A DNA stretch of 64,000 nt from Bacteroidales bacterium (lineage in GTDB: Bacteria; Bacteroidota; Bacteroidia; Bacteroidales; Bacteroidaceae), in assembly GCA_012729225.1 (NCBI GenBank), contig JAAYDO010000209.1:1-64000 (forward strand), written 5' to 3'. The notes under the pieces were generated by a model. That model was given only the letters and a program-made list of their open reading frames with translations. It ran no database searches and had not been told where the DNA came from. Both the position numbers and the translations under genes were made by a program. Below, in pieces: positions 45,680-55,574 of the stretch (within the stretch, counting starts at the first letter, position 1; each line of letters starts with the position of its first letter).

Positions 45680-47128
45680 ATGCAACCAACCGAACTGAAA
45701 GACAAGACCGCCAAAGGCTTCATGTGGGGTGCGCTCAACAGTGGCTCCATGCAGGTGCTCAATGCCGTGTTTGGCATTGTCCTGGCACGCAAACTGGACC
45801 AGGCAGACTACGGTCTCATCGGCATGCTCACCATCTTTACGCTCATTGCCAACTCCCTGCAAGACAGCGGATTTGTCACAGCCCTCACCAACAAGCATGA
45901 TGCCACCCACCGAGACTACAACTCCGTCTTCTGGTTCAACATCGCAGTAAGTTTGGGTATCTACATCCTCTTCTTCTTTTGTGCACCCTTTATTGCAGAC
46001 TTCTTCAACGAGCCTATTCTTACGGATTTGTCACGATATTACTTCATCAGTTTCTTCATCGCCTCATTTAGCATTGTGCCACGTGCCATCTTGTTTCGCA
46101 AAATCATGCAAAAGCAACTGGCCATAATGGCAATCATTTCCCTACTCACCTCTGGAACTGTGGGCATTGTGATGGTGTATAATGATATGGCATATTGGGG
46201 ACTCGCAACCCAAACGATCATTTTTAACCTGATGGTCAGTATCATCAGTTGGATCTTTTCACATTGGAGACCCTCCACTCAAATCAGTTTCCGCCCCATC
46301 CGAGAGATGTTTGGGTTTTCCAGTAAAATGCTCATCACCAGCATCTTCAATCAAATCAACAACAATATATTCTCACTAGTCTTAGGAAAAATCTACACCA
46401 AGATAGAAGTAGGAACTTATACCCAAGCCAACAAATGGAACACAATGGGTTCATCCACCATTACGGGAATGGTGCAAGGAGTGGCACAACCAACATTTGT
46501 AGAGATGGGAGATGATACAGAGCGACTTCAACGAGCCTTCTCCAAAATGCTACGTTTCACATGCTTCATATCCTTTCCAGTGATGTTTGGCCTTTCACTT
46601 GTAGCTCCCGAGTTTATCGTGATTCTTATTAAAGAAAAATGGCTTTCGTCAGCACAACTCATGCAGTACCTTTGCATAGGTGGCGCCTTTCTACCTATAG
46701 CCACACTCTATTTCAATCTTATTATTTCGCGAGGGAAGTCGGACATTTACATGTGGAACATCATTGCTCAGGGTTGTGTCATTCTATGCTCTATACTCAT
46801 CGTTCACGCAGCAGGAGGCACCATCACCCACATGGTCATTACTTACGTTGGTATTGTCATCCTTTGGATAGGAATATGGCACATATTTCTCTATCAAGAG
46901 ATTCGCTATTCTTTCCTATCCGCTCTTAAGGACATGCTACCATTCATGCTCATTGCAGCCACCACTATGACCATTACATATTTTGCGACACGAAGGATTG
47001 AAAATCTCATGCTATTACTCATTTCCCGCATCATCATTGCAGCCCTTATCTACACAGGCACGCTTTGGCTATTTGGAGCCAAAATTCTTAAAGAATGTAT
47101 AGGCTATCTTCTTAAGAAAAAGTTATAA
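45680..47128 (+). CDS. Polysaccharide flippase, Wzx/MATE-like
   Basis: This 482-residue integral membrane protein has about 14 hydrophobic segments and fits the oligosaccharide flippase (MATE superfamily) group that moves lipid-linked sugars across the inner membrane. The N-terminus has DKTAKGFMWGALNSGSMQVL and LDQADYGLIGMLTIFTL, typical of Wzx proteins. GGAG at 45664 lies 12 bp before the ATG. No glycosyltransferase cluster surrounds it, which is unusual for a capsule or O-antigen flippase, so its polymer is unknown. Confidence 0.85.
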   Translation: MQPTELKDKTAKGFMWGALNSGSMQVLNAVFGIVLARKLDQADYGLIGMLTIFTLIANSLQDSGFVTALTNKHDATHRDYNSVFWFNIAVSLGIYILFFFCAPFIADFFNEPILTDLSRYYFISFFIASFSIVPRAILFRKIMQKQLAIMAIISLLTSGTVGIVMVYNDMAYWGLATQTIIFNLMVSIISWIFSHWRPSTQISFRPIREMFGFSSKMLITSIFNQINNNIFSLVLGKIYTKIEVGTYTQANKWNTMGSSTITGMVQGVAQPTFVEMGDDTERLQRAFSKMLRFTCFISFPVMFGLSLVAPEFIVILIKEKWLSSAQLMQYLCIGGAFLPIATLYFNLIISRGKSDIYMWNIIAQGCVILCSILIVHAAGGTITHMVITYVGIVILWIGIWHIFLYQEIRYSFLSALKDMLPFMLIAATTMTITYFATRRIENLMLLLISRIIIAALIYTGTLWLFGAKILKECIGYLLKKKL

Positions 47129-47150
47129 AAACAAAAAAAATCCCTTTCGT

Positions 47151-47181
47151 TTTGTATTCTCTTCGATTTGACGTAACTTTG
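47151..47181 (+). promoter_or_regulatory. Promoter of the fumarase gene
   Basis: TTTG (47151-47154) and TAACTTTG (47174-47181) with a 19-bp spacer match the Bacteroidetes consensus exactly. The leader to the ATG at 47211 is about 25 nt. Confidence 0.85.
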
Positions 47182-47210
47182 CAACATATAATATAAAATC
47201 TAACATAATT

Positions 47211-48866
47211 ATGGCTCAAACAACCGAATTCAAGTATGCTCCCATGTTTCAGATGGGCAAGGATAACACAGAATATCGCCTCCTCACCAAGGAAGGTGTC
47301 ACTGTAAGCAATTTTGAAGGCAAGGAAATCGTAAAGGTTTCTCCAGAAGCGCTTACTTTGTTGGCACAGCAGGCATTCCACGATGTAGAGTTTATGCTTC
47401 GTCGTGAGCACAACCTTCAGGTGGCAAAAATCCTGCGTGACCCCGAAGCCACAGAAAACGACAAATATGTCGCCCTCCAGTTCCTGCGCAATGCGGAGAG
47501 TGCGGCCAAAGGCATCCTCCCCTTCTGCCAGGACACAGGAACAGCTATCATCCACGGAGAAAAAGGGCAACAGGTGTGGACAGGCTTTGAAGACGAAGAA
47601 GCTCTCTCACGCGGCGTGTTCAACACCTACACTCAAGACAACCTCCGCTACTCCCAAAACGCACCTCTCAACATGTACGATGAGGTCAATACTAAGTGTA
47701 ACCTCCCTGCTCAGATCGACATCGAAGCCACCGAAGGAGCAGAATACCGCTTCGTGATGGTAGCCAAGGGTGGAGGCTCAGCCAACAAGACCTACTTCTA
47801 CCCCATGACCAAGGCCACCATCCAGAACGAGAGTACCCTTCTCCCCTTCCTCGTGGAAGAGATGAAACACCTCGGCACAGCCGCATGCCCTCCCTACCAC
47901 ATCGCATTCGTAATTGGCGGCACATCGGCAGAGAAGAACCTCCTCACTGTAAAGCTCGCCTCCATTAAATATTACGACTCCCTCCCCACCAGCGGCGATG
48001 AGACAGGCCGCGCCTTCCGCGACACCGACCTCGAGGAGAAACTCCTCAAGGAAGCCTACAAAATAGGTCTCGGCGCACAGTTTGGCGGCAAGTACCTCGC
48101 CCACGACATCCGCGTAATCCGTCTGCCACGACATGGCGCCAGCTGCCCCATCGGCATGGGTGTGAGTTGCTCTGCCGACCGCAACATCAAGGCAAAAATC
48201 AACAAAGACGGCATCTGGCTCGAAGTGATGGATAGCAACCCATCAGAACTCATCCCAGAAGAATACCGCCGTCCAGGCGAAGGCGGAAAGGGCATCGAGA
48301 TAGACCTCAACCAGGGCATCGACGCAGTTCGAGCAGAACTCTCCAAATACCCCGTGTCCACCCGTGTCAATCTCAAGGGCACCATCATCGTGGCACGCGA
48401 CATCGCCCACGCCAAACTCAAGACCCGCCTCGACGCAGGCGAGCAACTGCCCCAATACTTCAAGAACTTTCCCGTCCTCTACGCAGGTCCAGCCAAAACC
48501 CCAGAAGGTTACCCCTGCGGCTCCATGGGTCCCACCACAGCCAACCGCATGGACCCTTATGTGGACGAGTTCCAGTCACACGGCGCATCCCTCGTGATGA
48601 TTGCTAAGGGTAACCGCACCCAGCAAGTCACCGACGCCTGCAAGAAGCACGGCGGCTTCTACCTCGGCACCATCGGCGGCGTAGCTGCCGTGCTCTCACA
48701 GTCCAGCATCAAGAGCATCGAGTGCGTGGAATACCCCGAACTCGGCATGGAAGCCATCTGGAAGATTGACGTGGAAGATTTCCCCGCCTTCATCCTCGTG
48801 GACGACAAGGGCAACGACTTCTTCAAGCAACTCAAGCCCTGCACAGGCTGCACCATCCTGAAGTAA
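47211..48866 (+). CDS. Class I fumarate hydratase
   Basis: This 4Fe-4S enzyme interconverts fumarate and malate. The 551-residue product covers both parts of class I fumarases in one chain, with an iron-binding cysteine in [17 protein letters not shown], another in [14 protein letters not shown], the [20 protein letters not shown] segment and [19 protein letters not shown] near the C-terminus. It has its own strong promoter. Codon usage is C-rich. Confidence 0.95.
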   Translation: MAQTTEFKYAPMFQMGKDNTEYRLLTKEGVTVSNFEGKEIVKVSPEALTLLAQQAFHDVEFMLRREHNLQVAKILRDPEATENDKYVALQFLRNAESAAKGILPFCQDTGTAIIHGEKGQQVWTGFEDEEALSRGVFNTYTQDNLRYSQNAPLNMYDEVNTKCNLPAQIDIEATEGAEYRFVMVAKGGGSANKTYFYPMTKATIQNESTLLPFLVEEMKHLGTAACPPYHIAFVIGGTSAEKNLLTVKLASIKYYDSLPTSGDETGRAFRDTDLEEKLLKEAYKIGLGAQFGGKYLAHDIRVIRLPRHGASCPIGMGVSCSADRNIKAKINKDGIWLEVMDSNPSELIPEEYRRPGEGGKGIEIDLNQGIDAVRAELSKYPVSTRVNLKGTIIVARDIAHAKLKTRLDAGEQLPQYFKNFPVLYAGPAKTPEGYPCGSMGPTTANRMDPYVDEFQSHGASLVMIAKGNRTQQVTDACKKHGGFYLGTIGGVAAVLSQSSIKSIECVEYPELGMEAIWKIDVEDFPAFILVDDKGNDFFKQLKPCTGCTILK

Positions 48867-48894
48867 CAACGCAAAAAATGCCGTCCCACACACC

Positions 48895-49191
48895 ATGCGC
48901 TGGTTTGAACCCAACCTACAGAAGATCCTCACAGAAGCAGGCATACAAGGACTCAGAATCAACGACATTGTCCGCAACATCTGCAACCTTGAGCCAGCAC
49001 TCTTTGGCGACCTCCACCCCTACGACGAGGCATGGAAGGAAATTTACCAGTTCCTCGGCAGGGAAAGCAAGAAAGAGCACTCGTGCTACCAGCGCGTCAT
49101 CGACAAGCAGACCCAAGCCCCCCGCCGAGGCTACTTCCGCCTCGACCCCCACAGGTTGCCTGACGAATCGCAAATGAAAATAGAATTTTAA
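48895..49191 (+). CDS. Conserved-looking 98-residue protein of unknown function
   Basis: The gene sits 28 bp after the fumarase and 26 bp before frr, in the same operon-like run. The 98-residue product ([20 protein letters not shown], then [20 protein letters not shown]) has no signal peptide or membrane segment and no family I recognise. An overlapping ORF in another frame (48878..49177) is Ser/Thr-rich and looks like the shadow. Confidence 0.55.
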   Translation: MRWFEPNLQKILTEAGIQGLRINDIVRNICNLEPALFGDLHPYDEAWKEIYQFLGRESKKEHSCYQRVIDKQTQAPRRGYFRLDPHRLPDESQMKIEF

Positions 49192-49217
49192 CCACACTAA
49201 TAAAAAACCACAACAAC

Positions 49218-49778
49218 ATGGAAGACGTAAAGAAATATCTGGAAGACGCTGAAGAGAAAATGGAATATGCAGCCATGCACCTCGAAGAAGCCCTCAGCCG
49301 CATCCGCGCAGGTCGTGCTAACGTACACATCCTCGACGACATCCGCGTAGACTCCTACGGTAGCATGGTGCCACTCAGCAACGTGGCCTCGCTCAACACC
49401 CCTGACGCACGCTCCATCACCATCAAGCCCTGGGAAAAATCCATGCTGCACGTTATCGAAAAAGCCATCATCGACTCCTCAGTAGGCATCATGCCTGAAA
49501 ACAACGGCGAACTCATCCGCCTCGGCATTCCAGTCCTCACCGAAGAGCGCCGCCGAGACCTAACCAAGCAGTGCGCTAAAGAAGCGGAGACAGCCAAAGT
49601 CAGCGTGCGTAACGCCCGCCGCGACACTATCGACAAAGTAAAGAAGTCCACCAAGACCGGCACACCAGAAGACGTGGCAAAAGACATGGAGGAAAACACC
49701 CAGAAACTCCACGACAAATTCATCAAGAAGATAGAAGCCATGCTGGAGGAGAAGAACAAGGAAATCATGACCGTCTGA
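49218..49778 (+). CDS. frr: Ribosome recycling factor
   Basis: RRF splits post-termination ribosomes together with EF-G. The 186-residue product has the family hallmarks: [20 protein letters not shown] near the start, [16 protein letters not shown], and [20 protein letters not shown] with VRNARRD. It follows the orphan gene and precedes rsgA by 47 bp, a ribosome-biogenesis grouping. Confidence 0.98.
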   Translation: MEDVKKYLEDAEEKMEYAAMHLEEALSRIRAGRANVHILDDIRVDSYGSMVPLSNVASLNTPDARSITIKPWEKSMLHVIEKAIIDSSVGIMPENNGELIRLGIPVLTEERRRDLTKQCAKEAETAKVSVRNARRDTIDKVKKSTKTGTPEDVAKDMEENTQKLHDKFIKKIEAMLEEKNKEIMTV

Positions 49779-49825
49779 CTCCCTCACACATATCTACCCA
49801 TACACAAGAAAGGAGAAACAGAACG

Positions 49826-50779
49826 ATGCATGGAATCGTCATCCGCAACACAGGCTACAGCTACACCGTAAAGACAGATGCAGGAGAAGTCTTTGACTGC
49901 AAAGTCAAAGGCAACTTCCGCATCCGTGGCATCCGCACTACCAACCCCGTAGCTATAGGCGACAAAGTCACCTTTACCCCCCAAGAAGTGGACTCCAGCA
50001 TTGAGCAGTCACACCAGGGACTCATCACCGCCCTCGACGAGCGCACCAACTACATCATCCGCAAGTCCACCAACCTCTCCAAACAGTCGCACATCATCGC
50101 CGCCAACATCGACATGTGCTTCCTCATCGTCACCATCCAACAGCCCGAGACCCCCCTCCAGTTCATCGACCGCTTCCTCGCCAGCGCCGAAGCCTACAAT
50201 GTGCCTGTCACCCTCCTCTTCAACAAGACCGACCTAATCACTCACGAATGGCAGGACTATCTCGAAAGCGTCACCCACCTCTACGAGACCATTGGCTACC
50301 CCTGCCACCACCTCTCCGCCAAGACAGGCGAAGGTGTGGAAGAACTCCGCAACCTCCTCGCAGGGCGAGTCACCCTCCTCTCAGGCAACAGCGGAGTGGG
50401 CAAGTCCACCCTCATCAACACCCTCTACCCTCACCTCCACCTCGCTACCAGCACCATCAGCGACGCCTACAACACAGGCAAGCACACCACCACCTTCTCC
50501 GAAATGTTCGAAGTGGAAGGTGGCGGCTACATCATCGACACCCCAGGCATCAAAGGCTTCGGCACATTCAACATGAAGAAAGAAGAAGTGAGCCACTACT
50601 TCCGCGAAATATTTCTCCACTCCACCTCCTGCCGATTCAACAACTGCACCCACACCCACGAGCCAAAATGCGCCGTCCGTCAAGCAGTCGAGCGTCACGA
50701 CATAGCTGAAAGCCGCTACAACTCTTACCTCTCCATGCTCAACGACGAAAACGAAAACAAATACCGGGAAGCCTTCTGA
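49826..50779 (+). CDS. rsgA: Ribosome small subunit-dependent GTPase A
   Basis: RsgA is the circularly permuted GTPase that checks late 30S assembly. The 317-residue product has an N-terminal OB fold (HGIVIRNTGYSYTVKTDAGE), then the permuted motifs NKTDL, GNSGVGKSTLINTLYP and DTPGIKGFGTFNMK, and a C-terminal zinc site with CRFNNCTHTHEPKCAV. AGGAG at 49811 precedes the ATG. Codons are strongly C-ending. Confidence 0.97.
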   Translation: MHGIVIRNTGYSYTVKTDAGEVFDCKVKGNFRIRGIRTTNPVAIGDKVTFTPQEVDSSIEQSHQGLITALDERTNYIIRKSTNLSKQSHIIAANIDMCFLIVTIQQPETPLQFIDRFLASAEAYNVPVTLLFNKTDLITHEWQDYLESVTHLYETIGYPCHHLSAKTGEGVEELRNLLAGRVTLLSGNSGVGKSTLINTLYPHLHLATSTISDAYNTGKHTTTFSEMFEVEGGGYIIDTPGIKGFGTFNMKKEEVSHYFREIFLHSTSCRFNNCTHTHEPKCAVRQAVERHDIAESRYNSYLSMLNDENENKYREAF

Positions 50780-50804
50780 CTTTTCCCTCATTCAACCACT
50801 CCCC

Positions 50805-51653
50805 ATGCGCCATTTCAAGCAACAACACCTCATCCTCCTCATCCTCCTCATCCTCCTCACCCTTCTCGCCCCTTCCGACATGCAGGCCCAAACCTACGAG
50901 TCCTATATCGAGCAAGGACTCCATGCCGCCAGCCAGCAGCAATACAACGAAGCCATCTCACACTTCCGACAGGCCCTGCGCCTCTCCCCCGACAACATCC
51001 GAAATGCCCTCACCTACGCCAACATCGCCCGTATCCAAGACACCATGGGCGAACCCCTCAAAGCCGTGGATACCTACGACATCGCCCTCGGCATCGCCCC
51101 CGAAAACATCCCTATTCTCCAGTCGCAAGCCGACCTCCTCCTCCGTCTGGGCAACTATCCCAAAGCTCTCCGCCTCTACACTCGCATTCTCGACATTCTC
51201 CCTACCTCCACCACCGCCCTGCTCGCCCGCGCTCACATCCACCAGCAGCAGCGCAACTACCTTCAGGCCCAGAAAGACTACGAGACCCTACTCACCCTCC
51301 AGCCTGACCACTACGCCGCCCTGCTCGGCACCGCCATCCTATTCCAAAACGCAGGCAAACCCCAAGAAGCCATCGTCCGCCTCACCCGCCTCATCGAGCA
51401 ACACCCCCACCAGGCAGAACTCTACTCTATTCGCGCAGAGATAGAAGCAGAAGTCAACCAGCCCGAACTCGCACTGCTCGACCTCGATCAGGCCCTCCAA
51501 CTCTCCCCCGACAACACCAACCTCATCCTCACCCGAGCCTACCTCCACCTCCACCTGCGCCACAAGTCACAAGCCCGCCGCGACTTCCTCCGTGCCATCC
51601 AACTCGGAGTGCCCAGAGGAGGACTCAAAGAGGAACTCAAAAAGTGCAAATGA
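50805..51653 (+). CDS. Secreted TPR-repeat protein
   Basis: The 282-residue product has a hydrophobic N-terminus (LILLILLILLTLLAPSDMQA) acting as a signal peptide and then about six to seven TPR units (GLHAASQQQYNEAISHFRQA, AVDTYDIALGIAPENIPILQ, ALLDLDQALQLSPDNTNLIL). It is probably periplasmic and scaffolds other proteins. It lies 25 bp after rsgA. Its partner is not evident. It is among the most C-rich coding strands here. Confidence 0.85.
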   Translation: MRHFKQQHLILLILLILLTLLAPSDMQAQTYESYIEQGLHAASQQQYNEAISHFRQALRLSPDNIRNALTYANIARIQDTMGEPLKAVDTYDIALGIAPENIPILQSQADLLLRLGNYPKALRLYTRILDILPTSTTALLARAHIHQQQRNYLQAQKDYETLLTLQPDHYAALLGTAILFQNAGKPQEAIVRLTRLIEQHPHQAELYSIRAEIEAEVNQPELALLDLDQALQLSPDNTNLILTRAYLHLHLRHKSQARRDFLRAIQLGVPRGGLKEELKKCK

Positions 51654-51857
51654 ACGTACAAAAGAGTGAAAAGAGTAGAAGAAGTATTATCGTCCGCTTC
51701 CTTTAAAAATGAATATCAAAAAAGGTCGCTGGGTCTCCAAGAAAAATCCATTTCACTACCATTCGGTTAGGTTGGCTACAAGTTTTTCTTTTCATTGACA
51801 AAAGAAACTTAGATTTTTCGTTTTTCACTTTTCACTTTCAAATGTAACGCAACAAAA

Positions 51858-51892
51858 AAGGCTTCTCGGTTCAGGATGAATCGAGAAGCCTT
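51858..51892. terminator. Terminator between the TPR gene and the CE1-GH5 gene
   Basis: A perfect 11-bp stem (AAGGCTTCTCG / CGAGAAGCCTT) with a 13-nt loop lies 28 bp past the stop of the minus-strand fusion gene. The minus strand continues TTTTTTGTTG, so it is a good terminator for that gene, and it could also end the plus-strand operon. Confidence 0.85.
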
Positions 51893-51919
51893 CTTCTATG
51901 TTGAGCGTTGGGGCTGAGG

Positions 51920-54703
51920 TTATCTCATGATGGTCTTGACGGTTGTGCCATCACTTCTGCGGATAATGTGTAGTCCGCGTGTGTCGGGGCTGATGCGCTG
52001 ACCTGCCGCATTAAAATGCTCTGCTGCCACAGGGGAGATAGTGATATTCTCCACGCCTGTAGAAAGGTCTTCTTCGTCGAGTGCCGAACGCTCTTTGGCG
52101 TTGAATTTCACATCGGAGAAGAAGAAGAAGTATTTGCTGTCGGTGCCGCGCTTGTCGCTGTAGAGCGGAGCGTCAAGGTTGTTAGAGTCGGATCCAACGA
52201 GCAGGCCGTTGGCCTTGCACTTGAGTTGGAAGTTGCCGTACTGGTTGCCTTCAATCGTATATTTGGCATTGTCGGTCGTGGGGTCAAGACGGAAGAAGGT
52301 GTTCCAGGGTCCTTCGAGCGTCATAAACTTCTCGGTGCCGTTATCTTCCCTATAGACGATGTTGAAGTAGCCACCTCCGCAGTCTCTAATTGTAACGGGT
52401 CGGCAGAACCACGGGTTGGTGATGGCTGCAGTCTCGTTGGGACCTTTGCCCACAATGAGCTTGCTTGCCGCATGGACGAGGTAGCATTCCTTGTCGGGTG
52501 CAAGACCTGTGCCACCTGATGATGAGCCACCTGAGTTGAAGCCGTAAGGCATTGGGACTTTGTCGCCGCAGGCATATTCGTAGTACCACTGGAAGCATGA
52601 GCCACTGCATGCCTGGTAGGCGTCGGCATAGCCCGCTCTGCGCATCTTGTCGAGGAATGCAGGCTGGACGGTACCGTTGGCAAGGTATTTCTCTATGTCC
52701 ACATAGAGGTCTGAGCCTTGGAGAGTCCAACTTACGTTGCCGAGCTGGTCAGCCACGTACTTGAACTGGTCGCCAAAGCGACTCTTCTCGGAGGTGCTAC
52801 CTGTGCCCCAAGTGCCCATGTTGCTGGTCACCCAGTTGCCATGCTCGTCGTAGTGCCCTGAGTTGCCGTCTTTCGGACTCCAATCGACCTCAGTGATGAT
52901 GACGGGGCAGTAATCGACCACGGGCACTTGCGCCTTGAACTGTGCGAGCACCTGCTGTGGAGTGCGTGTGGCGTTGGCGTCGTTGCTGGCGGTGCTGTAC
53001 CATCCAGGGTAGAAGTGGACGGCGTAGCCTATGTTGTAGGAGCCGTCGGGGAGATTGTCAGTGGGGTGACTCCACATGTAGCTGGTGTAGTTTGCCTGCC
53101 ATCCCGTGCCTGGCAACCAGAGAATACCCTTGTAGCCGTTGGTGCGGATCTTATTGATGATAGGCTGGAAGAAATCGCGGAGGACTGAGGATGTGGAATT
53201 GTCGAACCAGGCAAAGTTGGTCGTACCACGAGGATAGACTGCCACTGGCTCGTTGCCCAGTTCAAGGGATATTTGCCCTGGGTACTTCTTGGCGATGGGG
53301 TGGTTTGACACAATGTCCCATACCTTGTAGAGGTAGTCGTTGTAATAGTCGCCCACAACAACTGTGGCAGGGAACACGCCTGGAGGACGAATCACTACAT
53401 AGAGCCCGTGAGCAATGGCATCTTCGGCGATGGGCATGTAGAGGGCATCGAGGTATTTCCTGAGTTTTGTCTCCGAGAAGTGGTAGATGCTTGCCTCGCC
53501 GCCCACTTCGTTGCCGTGGGGGTCATATACTTTGCCATTCCATTCCGAGAAACCGTTTGCCCTGATATTGTTGTCATTCAGCCAGCATGGGTCGAGGTGA
53601 AGACGGAACACGTTGGCGTATGTGCCCTTTGCGGGATTAGCGATGGCCTCGAAGATCTTGGTGAAGTAGGCGCGGCACTTGTAGATGTTGGCATCGTCGT
53701 TGTAGTCTGCCCAAGGGATACCGCCACTCCAGCGACCGCTGTTGAACCACGCGCTGGGAGTGTCCATCACACCATGAAGGGTAACGGCACGTCCGTTGGG
53801 ATCGACAAGGTTCTTTCCGTCCACCTTGAGGTCGGGGGTTGTGCCAAAGTAAGACTTCACACCCGCAGGGAGGTTGGAGTGTGCCTGCTGCGCACCTGCT
53901 GGCTGGGCAGAGGACTGGCCGTTGAGCGTGAAACGCTTGCAGAAATCCCATATTTCCTTTCGGTTGCGCACGGTTGGCCAGTGACCACCCTCCTGGTAGT
54001 AAAAGAGCGCCACGGTCTTTCCTGTGTTTTCGTCGGTCCACACCTCTTTTGTGCCTGTGGCACTCTGGTTGGAGTAGTTCTCTATCTTCTGGTACTTCGT
54101 ATAGCCGTTGCTCATGGCAAGGCCAGTCACGTAGTTGATGAAGTTGTACTGAGCGATAGGGAACACACCATCGGAGAGGGAGTGGCAGTGAATCAGGTTG
54201 ATTTGTCCCTTCAGGTTTTTCCACTGCTGCTCTGTGGACATGTAGCCACTGGTAGGAGCAAAAGCGGCAATCTTGTCCTCCAGCAGGGCGAGCGAATGGT
54301 AGAGAAGCATTGAGCCCATAGAGAAACCAGACCAATAGACCCTATTGGTGTCAATCTGATAGAGCTGGCTCATCTTGTCAATGGAGCTTCTCACGAAGTT
54401 AGCATCTCCCGTTCCGCCTATATCCCATGCGGCGCCATTTGACCGGAGATAGGCAACGATGAATCTTTCAGAATCCACGATGTCTCTGAACAAGTCACCC
54501 TCCGACTGATACTCGGGATTCTGGTTCATGCCATGTGTGACCACCATGAGTGGTAGGTTTGCCGACATGTTGTCGGGCTTGTAAACAAGCACACTGCGGT
54601 TTTGACCGTTCACATTCACTGTGATGTTTTCTGACTTGTAAGCACTAATGGGAATGCTTACCAACATTACTGCAAGAGACAGTAATAACTTTAAATACTT
54701 CAT
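51920..54703 (-). CDS. Secreted CE1 esterase-GH5 fusion with a C-terminal binding domain
   Basis: The 927-residue product has a signal peptide (MKYLKLLLSLAVMLVSIPIS). Residues 25-260 form an alpha/beta-hydrolase of the CE1/feruloyl-esterase type: nucleophile S128 in GFSMGS, likely D178, H241 in EGGHWPT. After a Gln/Ala-rich linker, residues about 285-720 form a GH5-type (alpha/beta)8 domain with acid/base E485 in LELGNEPVAV and nucleophile E605 in VIITEVDWSP. A ricin-like or other beta-rich module follows (about 735-880, CYLVHAASKLIVGKG), and the C-terminus (GVENITISPVAAEHFNAAGQ) resembles a secretion-sorting domain. It would attack an esterified plant polysaccharide such as xylan or mannan. 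Confidence 0.85.
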   Translation of the reverse strand: MKYLKLLLSLAVMLVSIPISAYKSENITVNVNGQNRSVLVYKPDNMSANLPLMVVTHGMNQNPEYQSEGDLFRDIVDSERFIVAYLRSNGAAWDIGGTGDANFVRSSIDKMSQLYQIDTNRVYWSGFSMGSMLLYHSLALLEDKIAAFAPTSGYMSTEQQWKNLKGQINLIHCHSLSDGVFPIAQYNFINYVTGLAMSNGYTKYQKIENYSNQSATGTKEVWTDENTGKTVALFYYQEGGHWPTVRNRKEIWDFCKRFTLNGQSSAQPAGAQQAHSNLPAGVKSYFGTTPDLKVDGKNLVDPNGRAVTLHGVMDTPSAWFNSGRWSGGIPWADYNDDANIYKCRAYFTKIFEAIANPAKGTYANVFRLHLDPCWLNDNNIRANGFSEWNGKVYDPHGNEVGGEASIYHFSETKLRKYLDALYMPIAEDAIAHGLYVVIRPPGVFPATVVVGDYYNDYLYKVWDIVSNHPIAKKYPGQISLELGNEPVAVYPRGTTNFAWFDNSTSSVLRDFFQPIINKIRTNGYKGILWLPGTGWQANYTSYMWSHPTDNLPDGSYNIGYAVHFYPGWYSTASNDANATRTPQQVLAQFKAQVPVVDYCPVIITEVDWSPKDGNSGHYDEHGNWVTSNMGTWGTGSTSEKSRFGDQFKYVADQLGNVSWTLQGSDLYVDIEKYLANGTVQPAFLDKMRRAGYADAYQACSGSCFQWYYEYACGDKVPMPYGFNSGGSSSGGTGLAPDKECYLVHAASKLIVGKGPNETAAITNPWFCRPVTIRDCGGGYFNIVYREDNGTEKFMTLEGPWNTFFRLDPTTDNAKYTIEGNQYGNFQLKCKANGLLVGSDSNNLDAPLYSDKRGTDSKYFFFFSDVKFNAKERSALDEEDLSTGVENITISPVAAEHFNAAGQRISPDTRGLHIIRRSDGTTVKTIMR

Positions 54704-54740
54704 TTTTTAATAAAGTGTTAGATTAGGTAAATAAAAAAAC

Positions 54741-54845
54741 TTGCAACACTATTAATCAGTAAGTGTCATTCTCCTCCTTGTCCACCAAAGAAGTGGTCAG
54801 GGGGAGGCGGTCTTGCCAAGATTTCCACCCAACATAGTGTTGCAA
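54741..54845. repeat. 12-bp inverted repeat in the CE1-GH5 upstream region
   Basis: TTGCAACACTAT (54741-54752) and ATAGTGTTGCAA (54834-54845) are perfect complements 81 bp apart, with a smaller CCAC / GTGG pairing between. It lies 38 bp upstream of the fusion gene start and may fold in its leader. Confidence 0.55.
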
Positions 54846-55326
54846 AAGAAATTGGGCGAATCTGAAAAGACGCGCCAAAGATAATAATAAAAAATGATAA
54901 AACGAATTTAGGGGGACTATTTTTTTATAATTATAGTATTTCTCCTTGCTTTTACCACTAAAAATACTTTATTTTCTTGTTTTTTGTCCTAATAAATTAA
55001 ATTATTAGAGAAAAATGATGATCAAAAACTTTCCAAGAGAATTATTTTGAATTATTTTATTTATATTTACCTAAAAATTATCGCATATATCCCTATCAAG
55101 GAAAAAGATTGTCAAAATAGCATAAGGTTGCCTGGTATCCTCTATATCAAATCTATCAAGTGCTTTCGACTTGTTATCGAAGAGACAATATGTAGCAAGA
55201 GCCGCCACCATGTTCATGATAAAGTTGCTGACCGACCTATGCCTTGAATGCACTATCTGTAAGAATGCAAGTTTGGCGAATCCGGGTTGATTGCAGGACT
55301 TGAAAAAAACAGGTATCTTCTGTAAT

Positions 55327-55410
55327 CAGCAACCATATGGTAGACGAGCAGAAACCATATGGTAAACGAGCAGAAACTATATGGTATTTACTCACAAACC
55401 ATATAGTCCG
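55327..55410. repeat. 22-bp tandem array with CCATATGG cores
   Basis: Four units of about 22 bp share the form GCAGAAACCATATGGTAAACGA; the third and fourth vary to CTATATGG and CCATATAG. Each holds a palindromic core. The array is separate from the GGTGCG family but has the same period. Confidence 0.75.
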
Positions 55411-55524
55411 AAAAAACGATGCGCTTTTCAGGGAAAAGGAAGAATTCGTCATGAGCACAATAAGTATGTCACAACTATGGCAGGTTTTCCTGCAATAAAA
55501 AAATGAAAAATAATCGATTTTTCA

Positions 55525-55555
55525 TTTGCCATTTCGATTTTTTGATGTACCTTTG
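55525..55555 (+). promoter_or_regulatory. Promoter of tRNA-Asn
   Basis: TTTG (55525-55528) and TACCTTTG (55548-55555) are 19 bp apart, an exact match to the Bacteroidetes consensus. The tRNA begins 19 bp later. Confidence 0.85.
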
Positions 55556-55574
55556 CAGTGTCTTAGAAAAAGAG

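Larger units (their letters stand above)
54704..55524. other. Long AT-rich spacer
   Basis: This 821-bp region upstream of the fusion gene carries a 12-bp inverted repeat at 54741-54752 and 54834-54845, and a 22-bp tandem array at 55327-55410. It is otherwise AT-rich. No convincing gene is seen; the ORFs 55047 + and 55237 - have no family features, and the latter runs through the array. Confidence 0.5.

Noticed and set aside
55237-55458. 73-codon minus-strand ORF through the CCATATGG array
   Set aside because: Its apparent repeats come from the DNA array; there is no signal sequence, family or ribosome site to support a gene.
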